DNA of 64,000 bases from CAJQQY01 sp964564545 (GCA_964564545.1 CAZMBP010000109.1:38688-102687), one strand, 5' to 3'; counted from the stretch's first letter, positions 50,801 through 59,442 are shown. Numbers and translations are program-made. Notes: generated by a model from the sequence alone, not told the origin.

Positions 50801-52906
50801 ATTTTTCTCAACAGAACTTTTATAAAGCAGCTGACCTACTCTTACGTGTGTATCTTGTTTTTTACTTTCTGGAATTAATTTATAAAATGTTTGATGGATT
50901 TTATCATGGGTGAATTTATACTCATCCAAACCTATTTTTTCGATATAACCTTTGATACGAGCTTTTTCTAGTGCTTCCTGAATTTCAGAATAATCAATTT
51001 CTGAAATAATAGTTAAGGTTTTTTCGTCAAACCGATTTCCAATGCATGCAGCCATTTTTAATATCTCCAAAGTATCATGGGAAAGTTTTTGAATATCGTT
51101 TTCTAACAATTCAACTACATTATTGGTAATGTCTAATTCTTGAATTGTTTTGACATTCCATTGCCATTTTTTTTCACCAAAAGAAAATTTCAAATGCCCA
51201 TTTTCATATAATGATTTTAAAAACTCTTTGACAAAAAATGCATTCCCATTGGTTTTTTCAAAAATTAAATTGGTCAATTCTAGCACCTCTTTTTTATCTG
51301 TATTTAGAGTATCGCTGATTAGTTGAGCCACTTCATCTTCAGTTAAATTTTCCGCTGTAATTTTTTGATATGAAACGGTACTCTTATAAACTTCCTCCAA
51401 AGTAAGCAATAGCGGATGAGCTGCATTTACTTCATTGGAACGGTAGGATAGAATCACTAAAAGATTTTCTACTTCGTCTTCTACTAATAATGTTTTTACC
51501 AAATTTAAAGAGGCAGCATCGGCCCATTGCATGTCATCCAAAAATAAAACAAGTGGATGTTCGTCAGCAGTTAATGCATGAGTGAATTGGCGAAAAACAT
51601 AGTTGAATCTATTTTGAGCTTGAGTAGGTTGGAGTGATGGAACCTCTGGTTGTTCGCCGATGAGAGAAGTCAAATTAGGAATTACATCAGTTAAAACTTT
51701 TCCATTTTCTCCAACGGCTTTTTGCACTCGGTTGACCCAAGTTGCCAACTGGCTTTCTTCTTCCGCCAACAATTGATCTACCAAGTTGGTCAAAGCTTGA
51801 ATCCAAGGAAGATAAGGAATACTCTTCATCAATTGATCTGCTTTTCCTTCTGTGAAATATCCTTTAGTTAATGTTACAGGTCGATGAATTTCATAAACTA
51901 AAGATGTTTTCCCTACACCTGCGTAACCATCAATAAGCATCAATTCAAGACCTCCAAATTGTATTTGATCAAAGACATGGAGTAAGCTTTTTATTTGTGA
52001 ATCTCGTCCATAAAGCTTTTGTGGAATTTGTAATTTTCCAGAAAAATCTTGTTGAGCGATTTCTGTTTGCAAAGAAAAAATGTCGGTATCTGAGTTTTGG
52101 CAAAAAACTAAATCATTCAAAAGTCCAGAAGCAGATTGATATCGATCTTCTGCATTTTTGGATAAAAGTTTAGAAACAATTTTAGATAAAATTTCAGGAA
52201 TGTCTTTATCGACTTCATGAAGTGGTGTTGGTTTTTGAGCAATATGAGCATGAATATATTCTAAAGGACTTTGCGCTTGAAACAATGCATTTCCAGACAA
52301 CATCCGATAAAAAATAACTCCCAACGAATATAAATCAGTTCTGTAATCAATCGTTCGATTCATTCGACCAGTTTGTTCGGGAGAGATAAATTCCAATTCA
52401 CCATCCAATAATTCAGGGTTGACTAATTGTTGCTTCTCCTTTGCAATTTTTGTGGTTTGTCCCCAGTCAATTAATTTTATTTTAAAATCTTCAGGGTTGA
52501 TCCAAAAAGAATCGAGTTGAAGATCTTTATGAATGAATTCTGACTGATGAAGAAATGAAATAACATCAGCCATTTGAGTACTTATCGAAAGGAAAATATG
52601 GAGATTGATTTTTCCAGATGCCAGAAAACTAGATAAAGGAACCCCATTAAAGTCTTCCATGATTATAGTTTTCCCAGAAGGGGATTGCTCGATTTTGAGG
52701 TAATTAATAATATTTGGGTGTTCCAAATTTTTACTAATTGCAAACTCTCGTTCCGCTCGCTCGTCTAATGTTTTTTTTGGGAAATCTGTATTTGGAATTT
52801 TTAGTAAAATGGATTGTTCGGTATTTTCAAGTATGCCTCGATAAAAAATAAAATGAGGTGATTGGTGTAGTTTTTCGTTTATTTGAAATTCGTAGGGGGT
52901 ACTCAT
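47834..52906 (-). CDS. multidomain signalling protein: Ser/Thr-kinase-like, AAA ATPase, GAF, adenylate cyclase
   Basis: The 1690 residues hold: a PknB-like kinase domain (1 to about 270; Lys36 in LLKI, Glu54, catalytic loop HKDLQLDS at 126-133, DWG at 147-149); a STAND-type AAA ATPase (about 297-640; Walker A GYAGVGKTS at 327-335, Walker B LVLFLDD at 452-458); a long helical TPR-like region (to about 1290); a GAF domain (about 1310-1470); a coiled coil with LLLNILPEETAKEL; and a class III cyclase (about 1505-1690). Cyclase metal Asp1520 and Asp1564, substrate Lys1560 and Asp1633 (adenine-specific pair) and Asn/Arg of NIAARM are all present, so cAMP is the predicted product. The kinase catalytic-loop Asn appears to be Ser133. 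Last gene of the minus-strand group with two enzyme-like genes. Confidence 0.92.
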   Translation of the reverse strand: MSTPYEFQINEKLHQSPHFIFYRGILENTEQSILLKIPNTDFPKKTLDERAEREFAISKNLEHPNIINYLKIEQSPSGKTIIMEDFNGVPLSSFLASGKINLHIFLSISTQMADVISFLHQSEFIHKDLQLDSFWINPEDFKIKLIDWGQTTKIAKEKQQLVNPELLDGELEFISPEQTGRMNRTIDYRTDLYSLGVIFYRMLSGNALFQAQSPLEYIHAHIAQKPTPLHEVDKDIPEILSKIVSKLLSKNAEDRYQSASGLLNDLVFCQNSDTDIFSLQTEIAQQDFSGKLQIPQKLYGRDSQIKSLLHVFDQIQFGGLELMLIDGYAGVGKTSLVYEIHRPVTLTKGYFTEGKADQLMKSIPYLPWIQALTNLVDQLLAEEESQLATWVNRVQKAVGENGKVLTDVIPNLTSLIGEQPEVPSLQPTQAQNRFNYVFRQFTHALTADEHPLVLFLDDMQWADAASLNLVKTLLVEDEVENLLVILSYRSNEVNAAHPLLLTLEEVYKSTVSYQKITAENLTEDEVAQLISDTLNTDKKEVLELTNLIFEKTNGNAFFVKEFLKSLYENGHLKFSFGEKKWQWNVKTIQELDITNNVVELLENDIQKLSHDTLEILKMAACIGNRFDEKTLTIISEIDYSEIQEALEKARIKGYIEKIGLDEYKFTHDKIHQTFYKLIPESKKQDTHVRVGQLLYKSSVEKNLEQQLFTIANHWNTGLDKVQDLTEQQQLFDLNLHAAKKAKSSNAYQAAGSYLQVATQLSERLKLAPENPNWFTLHKERAEISYLLTDYQESEKIIESTLENAKELNQEMDLYKMLILQYTMTSNFAEAIEVGRTSLKKLGVDIPLEGLGDLIGQEIGAAFGQLGTRSVNELLEIPNMTDEKQILTTRILASMLSPSFFANQELFALIVTKIVNISMKHGNVPASCFGYGCFGLILSTVANYEKGFEFGEMAYNLAKQFNDPTEQGRACFHLSEFTSLWTKPFKYSRQHNREGFLHALDAGDLQYAGYLSIYDSFYPSYQEKDIASVLEAMEESLSFNKKTQNVISLDTVQGLKIAMSCLGGLTKDSDNFDLEDLTEAKYLEDCLANKNVLAICIYHIVKAQVCYIHDNPQKALDALEEANQFLPYIAGMLFTAEHNFYGSMSMTALYETVDEEKQKEFLEKINTNQEKLKVLADSCPENWKHKYLLVAAELALLNQEHFQAIELYREAIEYANTNNFRPLKGLANERLAKLWKKKGDYTYAGLHFREALYAYEGMGAKHKITQLEEQLTKLGIVYSKQERNSLTNTKGLKTSSGSLDLESVLKASQTLSSEIVLEKLLDKMMHIVMENAGAEKGYLMNEVNGEFFIQAERKSKGEVEVLQNISINGKHILPESIIKYVARTKENVVIQNAVEDKRFLSDDYIINEKPKSILCTSVSISGNQIAVLYLENNLLTGAFTNDRVELLQVLSSQIAISLDNALLYQTMEEKVKERTNELELQRNESEKLLLNILPEETAKELKTHGKVQPRLYESVSMMFIDIVGFTKIAERVTPELLVKELDYYYSTFDRIMYNYGIEKIKTIGDAFFAAAGVPVTMHNHANIIIKAAQEVLKFVEKEKANRSVDNRMYYEVRIGINSGSVIGGVVGHSKYSFDIWGSSVNIAARMENKSEVGKINISENTYQLIKDVFECSHRGKISAKGIGEIDMYFVE

Positions 52907-53026
52907 AAATTTGGATTTTTTAATTTAAGTATTTTAGGAATGATAAAATAGTTTGAGTTCTATTTTACCATTCCTAATAATTTGTTTTAAGCAATTTTTA
53001 CAAAAAATTAAAACAACTTCCCGCGT

Positions 53027-55264
53027 TTATTTTTCTATACTTTTTTTATCTGATGGTTCTTTTTCCTCAAAATCTTTTTTGGCAATAGGAACAGGATCTG
53101 TCAAATCCGATCCAACTTTAAGGAATACTTCTTTCTCTGCTGACATTGGAATTTTTTCACCAGTAATAGCTCGAGCTGCCAGAATGCCTGACATCGAACA
53201 ACATTCAATACAGCCGTAATTAAAATAATTTTGAATCCAATCGCCTACAATGTAGAGGTTTCCAAAAGTTTTAGTCTGATCAGTATCTAACCTATGTTTA
53301 GAACTTCCCACATTAGTCAAGGTATATCTTTCGGAAGGATCAATATTGGCTCTCCAGAATTGTGCTTTCAACCGTTCTTCTCCTACACCATTATTTTGGT
53401 CAATTAAAACCTTATAATCTAACCCATCTGGATTGTCTGGATTTTTTGCATTTGGCCAAATCAGTCCAGTATTATTATCCACATATTTTTTCAAATGTTG
53501 ATATACCCGCGTCTTTTGTTCAGCAGGGAATTTGTGATCAGAAGGAGGTGGAATAACAGGAGCATCTTGAAGAACACCACAGAAATAAGCAATGTCGCCA
53601 ACGTCAATTCCAGCTGGCCAATCCTCTCGAACGATTAATTGAGACATGTCCGCCCAAGTGTCTACTGGTTCTACATAGGAGGTAGCTATTGGACTTGGAT
53701 CATCCCAACCTAGATCTTTAAGGGTAGGTTTTAACCAAAGTTGGTAAGCTTGAGTTTGGGTGGTTTTTACATTTTCGATCATGCGTTGCCATTTTCCACT
53801 TTGATCTGCCTCAATTAGTTCAGAACATAAATAAGGCAAAGTGGCAATTGGTGTACCTAATAAAACAATGTCATAGTCTCTTCCATGTTCCAAAGTTTTT
53901 GGTTTCCCTTTCCATGGAGACCAAAAGGATTCGAAATTATATTGCTTTAAATTATCACCATCAACTAACTGTGAAAAATCAGGTTGACTAGGCCAACATG
54001 GAATCTCATTGACTGTAACTAAAGGTTGGTATTCTTTATCATCCTTTACTTTTGCTTGTTCGTTGTAGTGAATTTTGGCAATTGATTTTTTATCTTCCGC
54101 TAATTCAAGATTAGTTATTTCATGGAAAAACTTAAATGTAATTCCTCCCAAATCGTCGGTGGGTTTATAGCTATTGAATACTTTATAAATAGGAGTGAAA
54201 ATGGTGTCACCCATACCGGCCTGCATTTTCCACATAAATGCCCCATGGTAAGTCAATCCTAATCTAAGTATAATTCGAAGAGCAGAACCAGCTTCGTAAC
54301 TTCGTTTTTTTAGGTTTCCATCAATGTATGCAAATCCAACATCGTACAATGCAGTAATAAGTGTTGACTCAATTGTTACATCAGCTGCTCCATGTTTTCT
54401 CAACCAATCCATGTATTCAATATCATTAATACTATCAAATCCTTTTTCAAAAACTTTATCTTCTAAAATACCTTTGATTGATGTGATGGATAAATCGAGT
54501 AAAATAAAAAGATGACGAGTAGTAGCATTATGAGAAAGCAAGTCCCCAATCAAATTTTTTAACCAATGATCAAATTCATTGATAATGTCTTTAAATTCAG
54601 AATGAGCTGCATGAGCGGAATCACCAATTTTATGTTCGTGTTTTGCAATGACAGCTCGAGCTCTTTTAATAATATCTTCACCGTGACTTGATAGAAATTC
54701 AACAGCTTCTTCTTCGACTTTTCGCAGCACAAAATTTACTAATGAGGTCAAGCAACCTTTATTCATTTCTTTTTTTGGAAATTCAGTTTTATTCAATTGT
54801 TTTTCCAAAAATTGCAAAACCATATCGATGTAATCATGGAAAGGAAGCAATTCATTCATGCCTCCAGGTTCGTCGTCATTGGTTGGGAAATCTAGCCCCC
54901 AATAACTCCATTTATCATCGTAGTGCTCAAAAAGAGGAATAAAACTTTGAGGCTTAAATGCATCACTCCAAGTTTGAAGTGGCGAAGTATTTCCGACTTC
55001 TGCATATTCCTTGTATACATTTTTTATGAGGTTAAATGCATTATTATAAAAACCAAACCAGATATGTAATCCATGTTCCTCAATACGTTGACCTTCTGAA
55101 GCTTTTCTTCCGCTGGCACCTTTCCCTCCAATTCGCCAACCCATTTGGTAAATGGTGATGTCGTATTTTTTTCGCCAATCTTTAGTTTGTGTAATGTTGT
55201 AGATAGTAGATAGGGCAGACATACCGCCGCCAATTACTGCAATTTTTTTTCTAGGGGTACTCAT
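53027..55264 (-). CDS. FAD-dependent amine-oxidase/desaturase-like oxidoreductase
   Basis: The 745 residues start with the Rossmann FAD site KIAVIGGGMSALSTIYNI followed by the GG-doublet region MGWRIGGKGASGRKA. Near the end is TNVGSSKHRLDTDQTKTFGNLYIVGDW, which matches the C-terminal FAD-contact block of phytoene-desaturase/amine-oxidase proteins, with a long helical insert (about 150-290). The substrate is unknown; it is larger than typical carotene desaturases (about 500). It lies 131 bp downstream of an acetoacetate-decarboxylase-like gene and 120 bp upstream of the big kinase-cyclase. The N-terminal MSTP is shared with that next gene. Cofactor assignment is firm, reaction is not. Confidence 0.8.
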   Translation of the reverse strand: MSTPRKKIAVIGGGMSALSTIYNITQTKDWRKKYDITIYQMGWRIGGKGASGRKASEGQRIEEHGLHIWFGFYNNAFNLIKNVYKEYAEVGNTSPLQTWSDAFKPQSFIPLFEHYDDKWSYWGLDFPTNDDEPGGMNELLPFHDYIDMVLQFLEKQLNKTEFPKKEMNKGCLTSLVNFVLRKVEEEAVEFLSSHGEDIIKRARAVIAKHEHKIGDSAHAAHSEFKDIINEFDHWLKNLIGDLLSHNATTRHLFILLDLSITSIKGILEDKVFEKGFDSINDIEYMDWLRKHGAADVTIESTLITALYDVGFAYIDGNLKKRSYEAGSALRIILRLGLTYHGAFMWKMQAGMGDTIFTPIYKVFNSYKPTDDLGGITFKFFHEITNLELAEDKKSIAKIHYNEQAKVKDDKEYQPLVTVNEIPCWPSQPDFSQLVDGDNLKQYNFESFWSPWKGKPKTLEHGRDYDIVLLGTPIATLPYLCSELIEADQSGKWQRMIENVKTTQTQAYQLWLKPTLKDLGWDDPSPIATSYVEPVDTWADMSQLIVREDWPAGIDVGDIAYFCGVLQDAPVIPPPSDHKFPAEQKTRVYQHLKKYVDNNTGLIWPNAKNPDNPDGLDYKVLIDQNNGVGEERLKAQFWRANIDPSERYTLTNVGSSKHRLDTDQTKTFGNLYIVGDWIQNYFNYGCIECCSMSGILAARAITGEKIPMSAEKEVFLKVGSDLTDPVPIAKKDFEEKEPSDKKSIEK

Positions 55265-55360
55265 TTTTTCTAGGTTTGTTTGTTAATCAAATAGTTTTTT
55301 ATGCATCCGAAAGAATGAAAACATTAATTCGAATTCATTTAATTTAAGATGTATGGGGAT

Positions 55361-55381
55361 CGTAAAACGTCAAACGTTCAA
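55361..55381. repeat. short degenerate heptamer repeat CGTAAAA-type
   Basis: CGTAAAA, CGTCAAA, CGTTCAA in tandem, the same family as the array at 39412-39467. It lies in the gap between the acetoacetate-decarboxylase-like gene and the oxidoreductase gene. Confidence 0.8.
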
Positions 55382-55395
55382 CGAATAAAATTTAA

Positions 55396-56436
55396 TTAAG
55401 CTTTCCAAAGTTCTTTTCCCAAATTAGCTACGAAGTCAATATTAACCCAACTACTTGCCCTTGCCAATTGTCCAGAGCTAAGACCTAATTCTTCGGCAAT
55501 AGGAGCACTTGCCAAATCATTGATCGTCAACTCATACAAGCCATGTAACAATCCTCCTCCGTGGAACTTTTTGATGTGCAAAGGTCCTTCGGCAATGGCT
55601 TGATAACATGCCGTTGTGCTGCTATCGAAGGAGCGAAATTGTTTTAGAAAAACCCAAAATAATCTCATGTCAAGAAGGTCTTCTGTTTCATGAATACAAA
55701 ATCGAAAAGATAAATCATCCCACAGGTCTTTTGCGTCCAACAATATATTTTTGAGTGAAGTAGAAGCATGGGGGCCATCATCAAATGGGGTAGTGTTTTT
55801 TCCATCAGAGACAGAATCAGGTTGACGATTGATACTTAGGAATGGAAGATCCTGAAGTTTTGAATCTTTACTAAAGGTTTTGAAACCAGCAATGGTACTG
55901 GTAAAAGTTGCTGCATTTTGAGGATCAGTTGGAATATCAAATTGTCCCATTGATTTTGGAAAACCAAAAATTTCTCTGCCTGCAGTTAATGCCCAAACAC
56001 TATCTACTACAATGTAAGGCACAAACCAAACGAAACGATTAGAAACCCATTTACCACCTTTCTTCACTTGTTCAATACAAGGAATCCAGCAGACTACTTC
56101 TTTTTCGGCTACAAAGCCGAGATCTTTTTTCGGAATGCTTCGATCTTGTTCTGTCGTAGCAAAGGTCAACATGACATCAGCTGCAAATGCTTGATATCTA
56201 AAATTGGAGTTTTCTGGAAAATTTAGCCGCTGATCTAATACAGCTTGTAATTTACTTTTGTCACCACCGTTGCTAGTGAAAAAGAAATTATACATCAAAC
56301 TGTTGGTTAAACTATCGGGAGAAGGCAAAACAATATTTCCGCCATACTCGATAAATTTTGGAGGATTTTTAGAAGGCTCAGAAGTGGAAGGGGGATTGCC
56401 AAATATGCAATCAATAAGTCTAGTGATCCAAGACAT
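55396..56436 (-). CDS. acetoacetate decarboxylase-like protein
   Basis: The 346-residue protein carries VWALTAGREIFGFPKSMGQF near residue 155, matching the acetoacetate decarboxylase superfamily block around the Schiff-base Lys (Pro-Lys-Lys in the clostridial enzyme). Here Pro-Lys is kept but the second Lys is Ser, so decarboxylase activity is doubtful; many family members are aldol condensation or hydration enzymes. No signal peptide is clear, though the first 15 residues are hydrophobic. It is the first gene of the three-gene minus-strand group with an FAD oxidoreductase and a kinase-cyclase. Confidence 0.75.
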   Translation of the reverse strand: MSWITRLIDCIFGNPPSTSEPSKNPPKFIEYGGNIVLPSPDSLTNSLMYNFFFTSNGGDKSKLQAVLDQRLNFPENSNFRYQAFAADVMLTFATTEQDRSIPKKDLGFVAEKEVVCWIPCIEQVKKGGKWVSNRFVWFVPYIVVDSVWALTAGREIFGFPKSMGQFDIPTDPQNAATFTSTIAGFKTFSKDSKLQDLPFLSINRQPDSVSDGKNTTPFDDGPHASTSLKNILLDAKDLWDDLSFRFCIHETEDLLDMRLFWVFLKQFRSFDSSTTACYQAIAEGPLHIKKFHGGGLLHGLYELTINDLASAPIAEELGLSSGQLARASSWVNIDFVANLGKELWKA

Positions 56437-56712
56437 TGTTCATTTGGTTTTTAAATTAAGAAATAAGAAGATTCCTCCAATTATTAGAAAATTAAAAGGA
56501 GCAATATAAAATTTTAGAGTATTGATTTTTTATTGATAGAGAAAAATTGGGAATTTAATTTGGTCAGACTAGTGATTTTAAGAATTTTAAGTACAGGAAA
56601 GCTTGAATGTTCGCAATAAAAATAAGATTTAAACTTGACAATTTAACATTTAGATAGGTAAAAATATTATAAATAAGTGATGGGAAATTAAAAAAGGTTT
56701 TGACCTAAAACA
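56437..56712. other. intergenic region with no recognised feature
   Basis: AT-rich spacer between the start of the decarboxylase-like gene and the RRM terminator. I see no gene, RNA or clear promoter box. Confidence 0.5.
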
Positions 56713-56742
56713 GAAAAAGCCCCGATTGCTCGGAGCTTTTTC
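56713..56742 (-). terminator. intrinsic terminator of the RRM gene
   Basis: On the minus strand AAAAAGC-t-CCGA pairs with TCGG-g-GCTTTTT over a GCAA loop, with a single mismatch, and ends in a T run. Confidence 0.85.
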
Positions 56743-56788
56743 ATTCAAATCTTTATATCAAATAGAGTATTGAAATACTCAACTTTGA

Positions 56789-57130
56789 CTAGTATCGACC
56801 ACCGCCGTATCCACCACCGCCGCCACGGTTGTATCCACCACCGCCGCCGCCGCCACGGTTGTATCCACCACCGCCGCCACCACGATTCTCACGAGGTTCA
56901 GCTTTTTTAACAACAATTGTTCGACCATCAAATTCACGATCGTTCAATGCTTCGATCGCAGAAAGAGCTTCGTCATCGTTAGGCATTTCTACGAAACCGA
57001 ATCCTTTCGATCTCCCAGTAAATTTATCCATAATGATTTTTACGGAATCAACAGCTCCATGAGCTTCGAATGCACCTTGTAATTCCGACTCTCTTGTGTC
57101 GAAGTTTAATTTAGCTACAAAAATATTCAT
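56789..57130 (-). CDS. RRM-domain RNA-binding protein with Gly-rich tail
   Basis: The 113-residue protein is a single RNA-recognition motif (residues 1 to about 80) with RNP2 MNIFVAKLNF and RNP1 SKGFGFVEM, followed by a low-complexity Arg/Gly/Tyr tail of about 33 residues (repeats of GGGGYNRGG). This is the bacterial cold-inducible Rbp type that binds single-stranded RNA and may assist folding or translation at low temperature. It has a leader of about 120 nt with a perfect 22-bp palindrome 16 bp upstream of the start codon (57147-57168) and a -7 box at 57260-57268, consistent with post-transcriptional autoregulation. Confidence 0.9.
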   Translation of the reverse strand: MNIFVAKLNFDTRESELQGAFEAHGAVDSVKIIMDKFTGRSKGFGFVEMPNDDEALSAIEALNDREFDGRTIVVKKAEPRENRGGGGGGYNRGGGGGGGYNRGGGGGYGGGRY

Positions 57131-57146
57131 AATATAAAAAATTAAC

Positions 57147-57168
57147 TATCTCGGTTTAAACCGAGATA
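57147..57168. promoter_or_regulatory. perfect 22-bp palindrome in the leader of the RRM gene
   Basis: TATCTCGGTTT joined to AAACCGAGATA, with no spacer. In RNA it would fold as a stem of about 9 bp with a small A/U loop just upstream of the ATG. It could be a protein operator in DNA or an RNA hairpin bound by the RRM protein. Confidence 0.7.
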
Positions 57169-57259
57169 CTGTAAAAAAATCTGTTTATTGAAAAACTAAG
57201 GAAGGAAAAAAAAGACCTGAAAAGAGGAAGTTGATGACCTAAGAACTTAATAGTTCGCC

Positions 57260-57268
57260 GCAAAGATA
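57260..57268 (-). promoter_or_regulatory. Bacteroidota -7 promoter box of the RRM gene
   Basis: The minus strand reads TATCTTTGC (complement of GCAAAGATA), a full TAnnTTTGC match. Transcription should begin near 57253, giving a leader of about 122 nt. A clear -33 TTTG is not seen. Confidence 0.6.
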
Positions 57269-57466
57269 CACTTTAAATGATGCTTTGTACCTTTTTGACG
57301 ATTTTTTATTGAAAGGTCACATAATTTTCGAAAACTGTGACTATTTCTATAATTAAAAAAGTTACATCCAATTTTATTAAAAAGTCAAATGAAAGCAAAG
57401 TTAAGGAAGGTTATTAATAGATAAATCCTAAACCTTTAATTCATAATCAAGAGTCTTTTATTTTTT

Positions 57467-57475
57467 TAACTTTGC
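57467..57475 (+). promoter_or_regulatory. Bacteroidota -7 box immediately before the helicase ATG
   Basis: TAACTTTGC is a full TAnnTTTGC match and ends four bases before the ATG at 57480, so transcription would start at or next to the A of the start codon, that is a leaderless mRNA. No ribosome-binding site is present. Confidence 0.6.
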
Positions 57476-57479
57476 GCCC

Positions 57480-59411
57480 ATGCAATTATCCGAAATTAAC
57501 AATGAACTCACCAAAGTCTTAGAACTTTTACAAATAGAAAAACAAGAAGATTTTGATCGTTTTCGAGAACAAGTTTTAAAACTATCCCTTAAGGAAAAAA
57601 GAGAAAAAGGATTGACATGGCATCCTGTTGTTGTCAAAAAAGAAGGCTACACTTTTGGAGATCGTGCTTTTGTTATTTTGGAAAAAACCAATCAGTTCAA
57701 AGAACCTCACCGATTCAAATCAGGAACTCCTGTTGAACTTTTTTCCACAGCAGATGCAAAAACAAATGATAGTAAGGAACGACGATTAAGAGGAATCATT
57801 CAATATTTGAAAAGAGAGCAAATGAAGGTTGTTCTGAATACTCAGGACATTCCCAACTGGGTTCATTATGGGAATGTTGGTGTTGATTTATTATTTGATG
57901 AACGCACTTACGTGGAGATGGAAAAAGCAATGAAAAAAGTCATTGCTGCCAAAAGTGACCGGTTAGCGGAATTGAAAAGTCTTTTTTACCATCAATACCA
58001 ACCACGCTTTGGAGACCTTCCGACCATTCATCATGATTACTTAAATGATGCTCAAAAAAATGCAGTTCAAAACATTCTTGCAGCCAACGATATATCGATT
58101 GTTCATGGCCCTCCTGGAACAGGAAAAACAACAACTATTGTCCATGCCATTAAATTGTTATGTGAAACCGAAAAAAATGTTTTAGTCACCGCCCCGAGTA
58201 ATGCAGCAGTCGATTTGTTGGCAGAAAGATTATCTGAAAAAGGCTTGCGAGTAGTTCGAGTTGGAAATATTTCAAGAGTCGATGAGTCTCTTTTGAATTT
58301 GACGTTAGATGCGCAACTTGCTGCGCATCCTGATAGTAAACATATCAAAAAAGTTAAAGTCCAGGCAGCCGAAGCTAGAAGAAAAGCTAGAAAATATAAA
58401 CGAAATTTCAGAGGCCAACAGCGAGAAGAACGTAGGGATAATTATCGAGAAGCTCGCGAATTAGAAGATTGGGCAAAGGCCTTGGAAGAAAAATTATTGA
58501 CTGAAATTCTGCATAGTGCTCAAGTTGTAGCATGTACTTTAGTGAATACAGTTCACTCCGTTTTAGATCGATTAAAATTTAGGACAGTAGTTATTGACGA
58601 GGCTGCTCAAGCTCTTGAACCTGCGACATGGATTCCAATTTCGAGAGCAAGTAAAGTAGTCTTAGCCGGTGATCCATTTCAATTACCTCCGACGGTGAAA
58701 TCGTATGATGCAAAAAATAAAGGACTCGGAATTACCTTGTTAGAAAAATGCGTAGAGAACTTTTCAGAAGTTAGTTTTCTGAATGTGCAGTATCGGATGA
58801 ATCAACTGATTATGGGGTTTTCAAATTCACAATTTTATGATAATCAATTAGTTGCACATGAATCTGTCGCCAATTGGGAATTGGAAAAAGGGGATATATC
58901 TCCAGTTATTTTCATTGATACTGCAGGAGCTGGATTTGATGAGGAGACCAATGAGGAAACTTTAAGTAAATATAACTCAGGCGAATATTTTATATTTCGG
59001 GAGCATTTTTTACAATTTATAAATGCGTTGGCAGAAAATGATTTAGAAATGCCATCGGTGGGGATTATTACTCCTTATCGTTCGCAAATTGAATATATGA
59101 AAGAGCAATTTGCTGAGGATGAAAAACTTGTGGCTTATCAAGAGTATGTAACCATCAATACCATTGATGGCTTTCAGGGACAGGAACGAGATGTTATTTA
59201 TATTTCCCTAGTTCGGTCTAATGATAAAAATGAAATTGGTTTTTTAAGCGATTATCGACGCATGAATGTTGCCATGACTCGAGCTCGAAAACAACTAATT
59301 ATAATTGGTGATTCTGCCACAATTGGCCAAGATAATTTTTATGGGAAATTCATTGAGTATGTTGAAAAATGTGGTGGCTATCGATCTGCTTGGGAATTTA
59401 TGGGTAGTTAA
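57480..59411 (+). CDS. UPF1/IGHMBP2-like superfamily 1B helicase
   Basis: The 643-residue protein has helicase motifs in order: Q-region LNDAQKNAVQNIL, Walker A GPPGTGKTTT (near residue 212), Ib TAPSNAAVDLLAERL, motif II VVIDEAAQALEPA (DEAA), motif III LAGDPFQLPPTV, VQYRMNQLIMGFSNSQFY, GIITPYRSQIEYMKEQF, DGFQGQERDVIYISLVRS and MNVAMTRARKQLIIIGD. It has an N-terminal domain of about 180 residues like eukaryotic-type IGHMBP2/UPF1 beta-barrel regions. These helicases translocate 5' to 3' on RNA or DNA. It is monocistronic with an apparently leaderless mRNA and its own terminator. Confidence 0.94.
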   Translation: MQLSEINNELTKVLELLQIEKQEDFDRFREQVLKLSLKEKREKGLTWHPVVVKKEGYTFGDRAFVILEKTNQFKEPHRFKSGTPVELFSTADAKTNDSKERRLRGIIQYLKREQMKVVLNTQDIPNWVHYGNVGVDLLFDERTYVEMEKAMKKVIAAKSDRLAELKSLFYHQYQPRFGDLPTIHHDYLNDAQKNAVQNILAANDISIVHGPPGTGKTTTIVHAIKLLCETEKNVLVTAPSNAAVDLLAERLSEKGLRVVRVGNISRVDESLLNLTLDAQLAAHPDSKHIKKVKVQAAEARRKARKYKRNFRGQQREERRDNYREARELEDWAKALEEKLLTEILHSAQVVACTLVNTVHSVLDRLKFRTVVIDEAAQALEPATWIPISRASKVVLAGDPFQLPPTVKSYDAKNKGLGITLLEKCVENFSEVSFLNVQYRMNQLIMGFSNSQFYDNQLVAHESVANWELEKGDISPVIFIDTAGAGFDEETNEETLSKYNSGEYFIFREHFLQFINALAENDLEMPSVGIITPYRSQIEYMKEQFAEDEKLVAYQEYVTINTIDGFQGQERDVIYISLVRSNDKNEIGFLSDYRRMNVAMTRARKQLIIIGDSATIGQDNFYGKFIEYVEKCGGYRSAWEFMGS

Positions 59412-59442
59412 ATAGTAAGTTCTAGTTCATAATTATAAGTCT

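Noticed and set aside
56829..57062. Poly-Pro frame on the plus strand over the RRM gene
   Set aside because: It is simply the complement of the Gly-rich tail codons.
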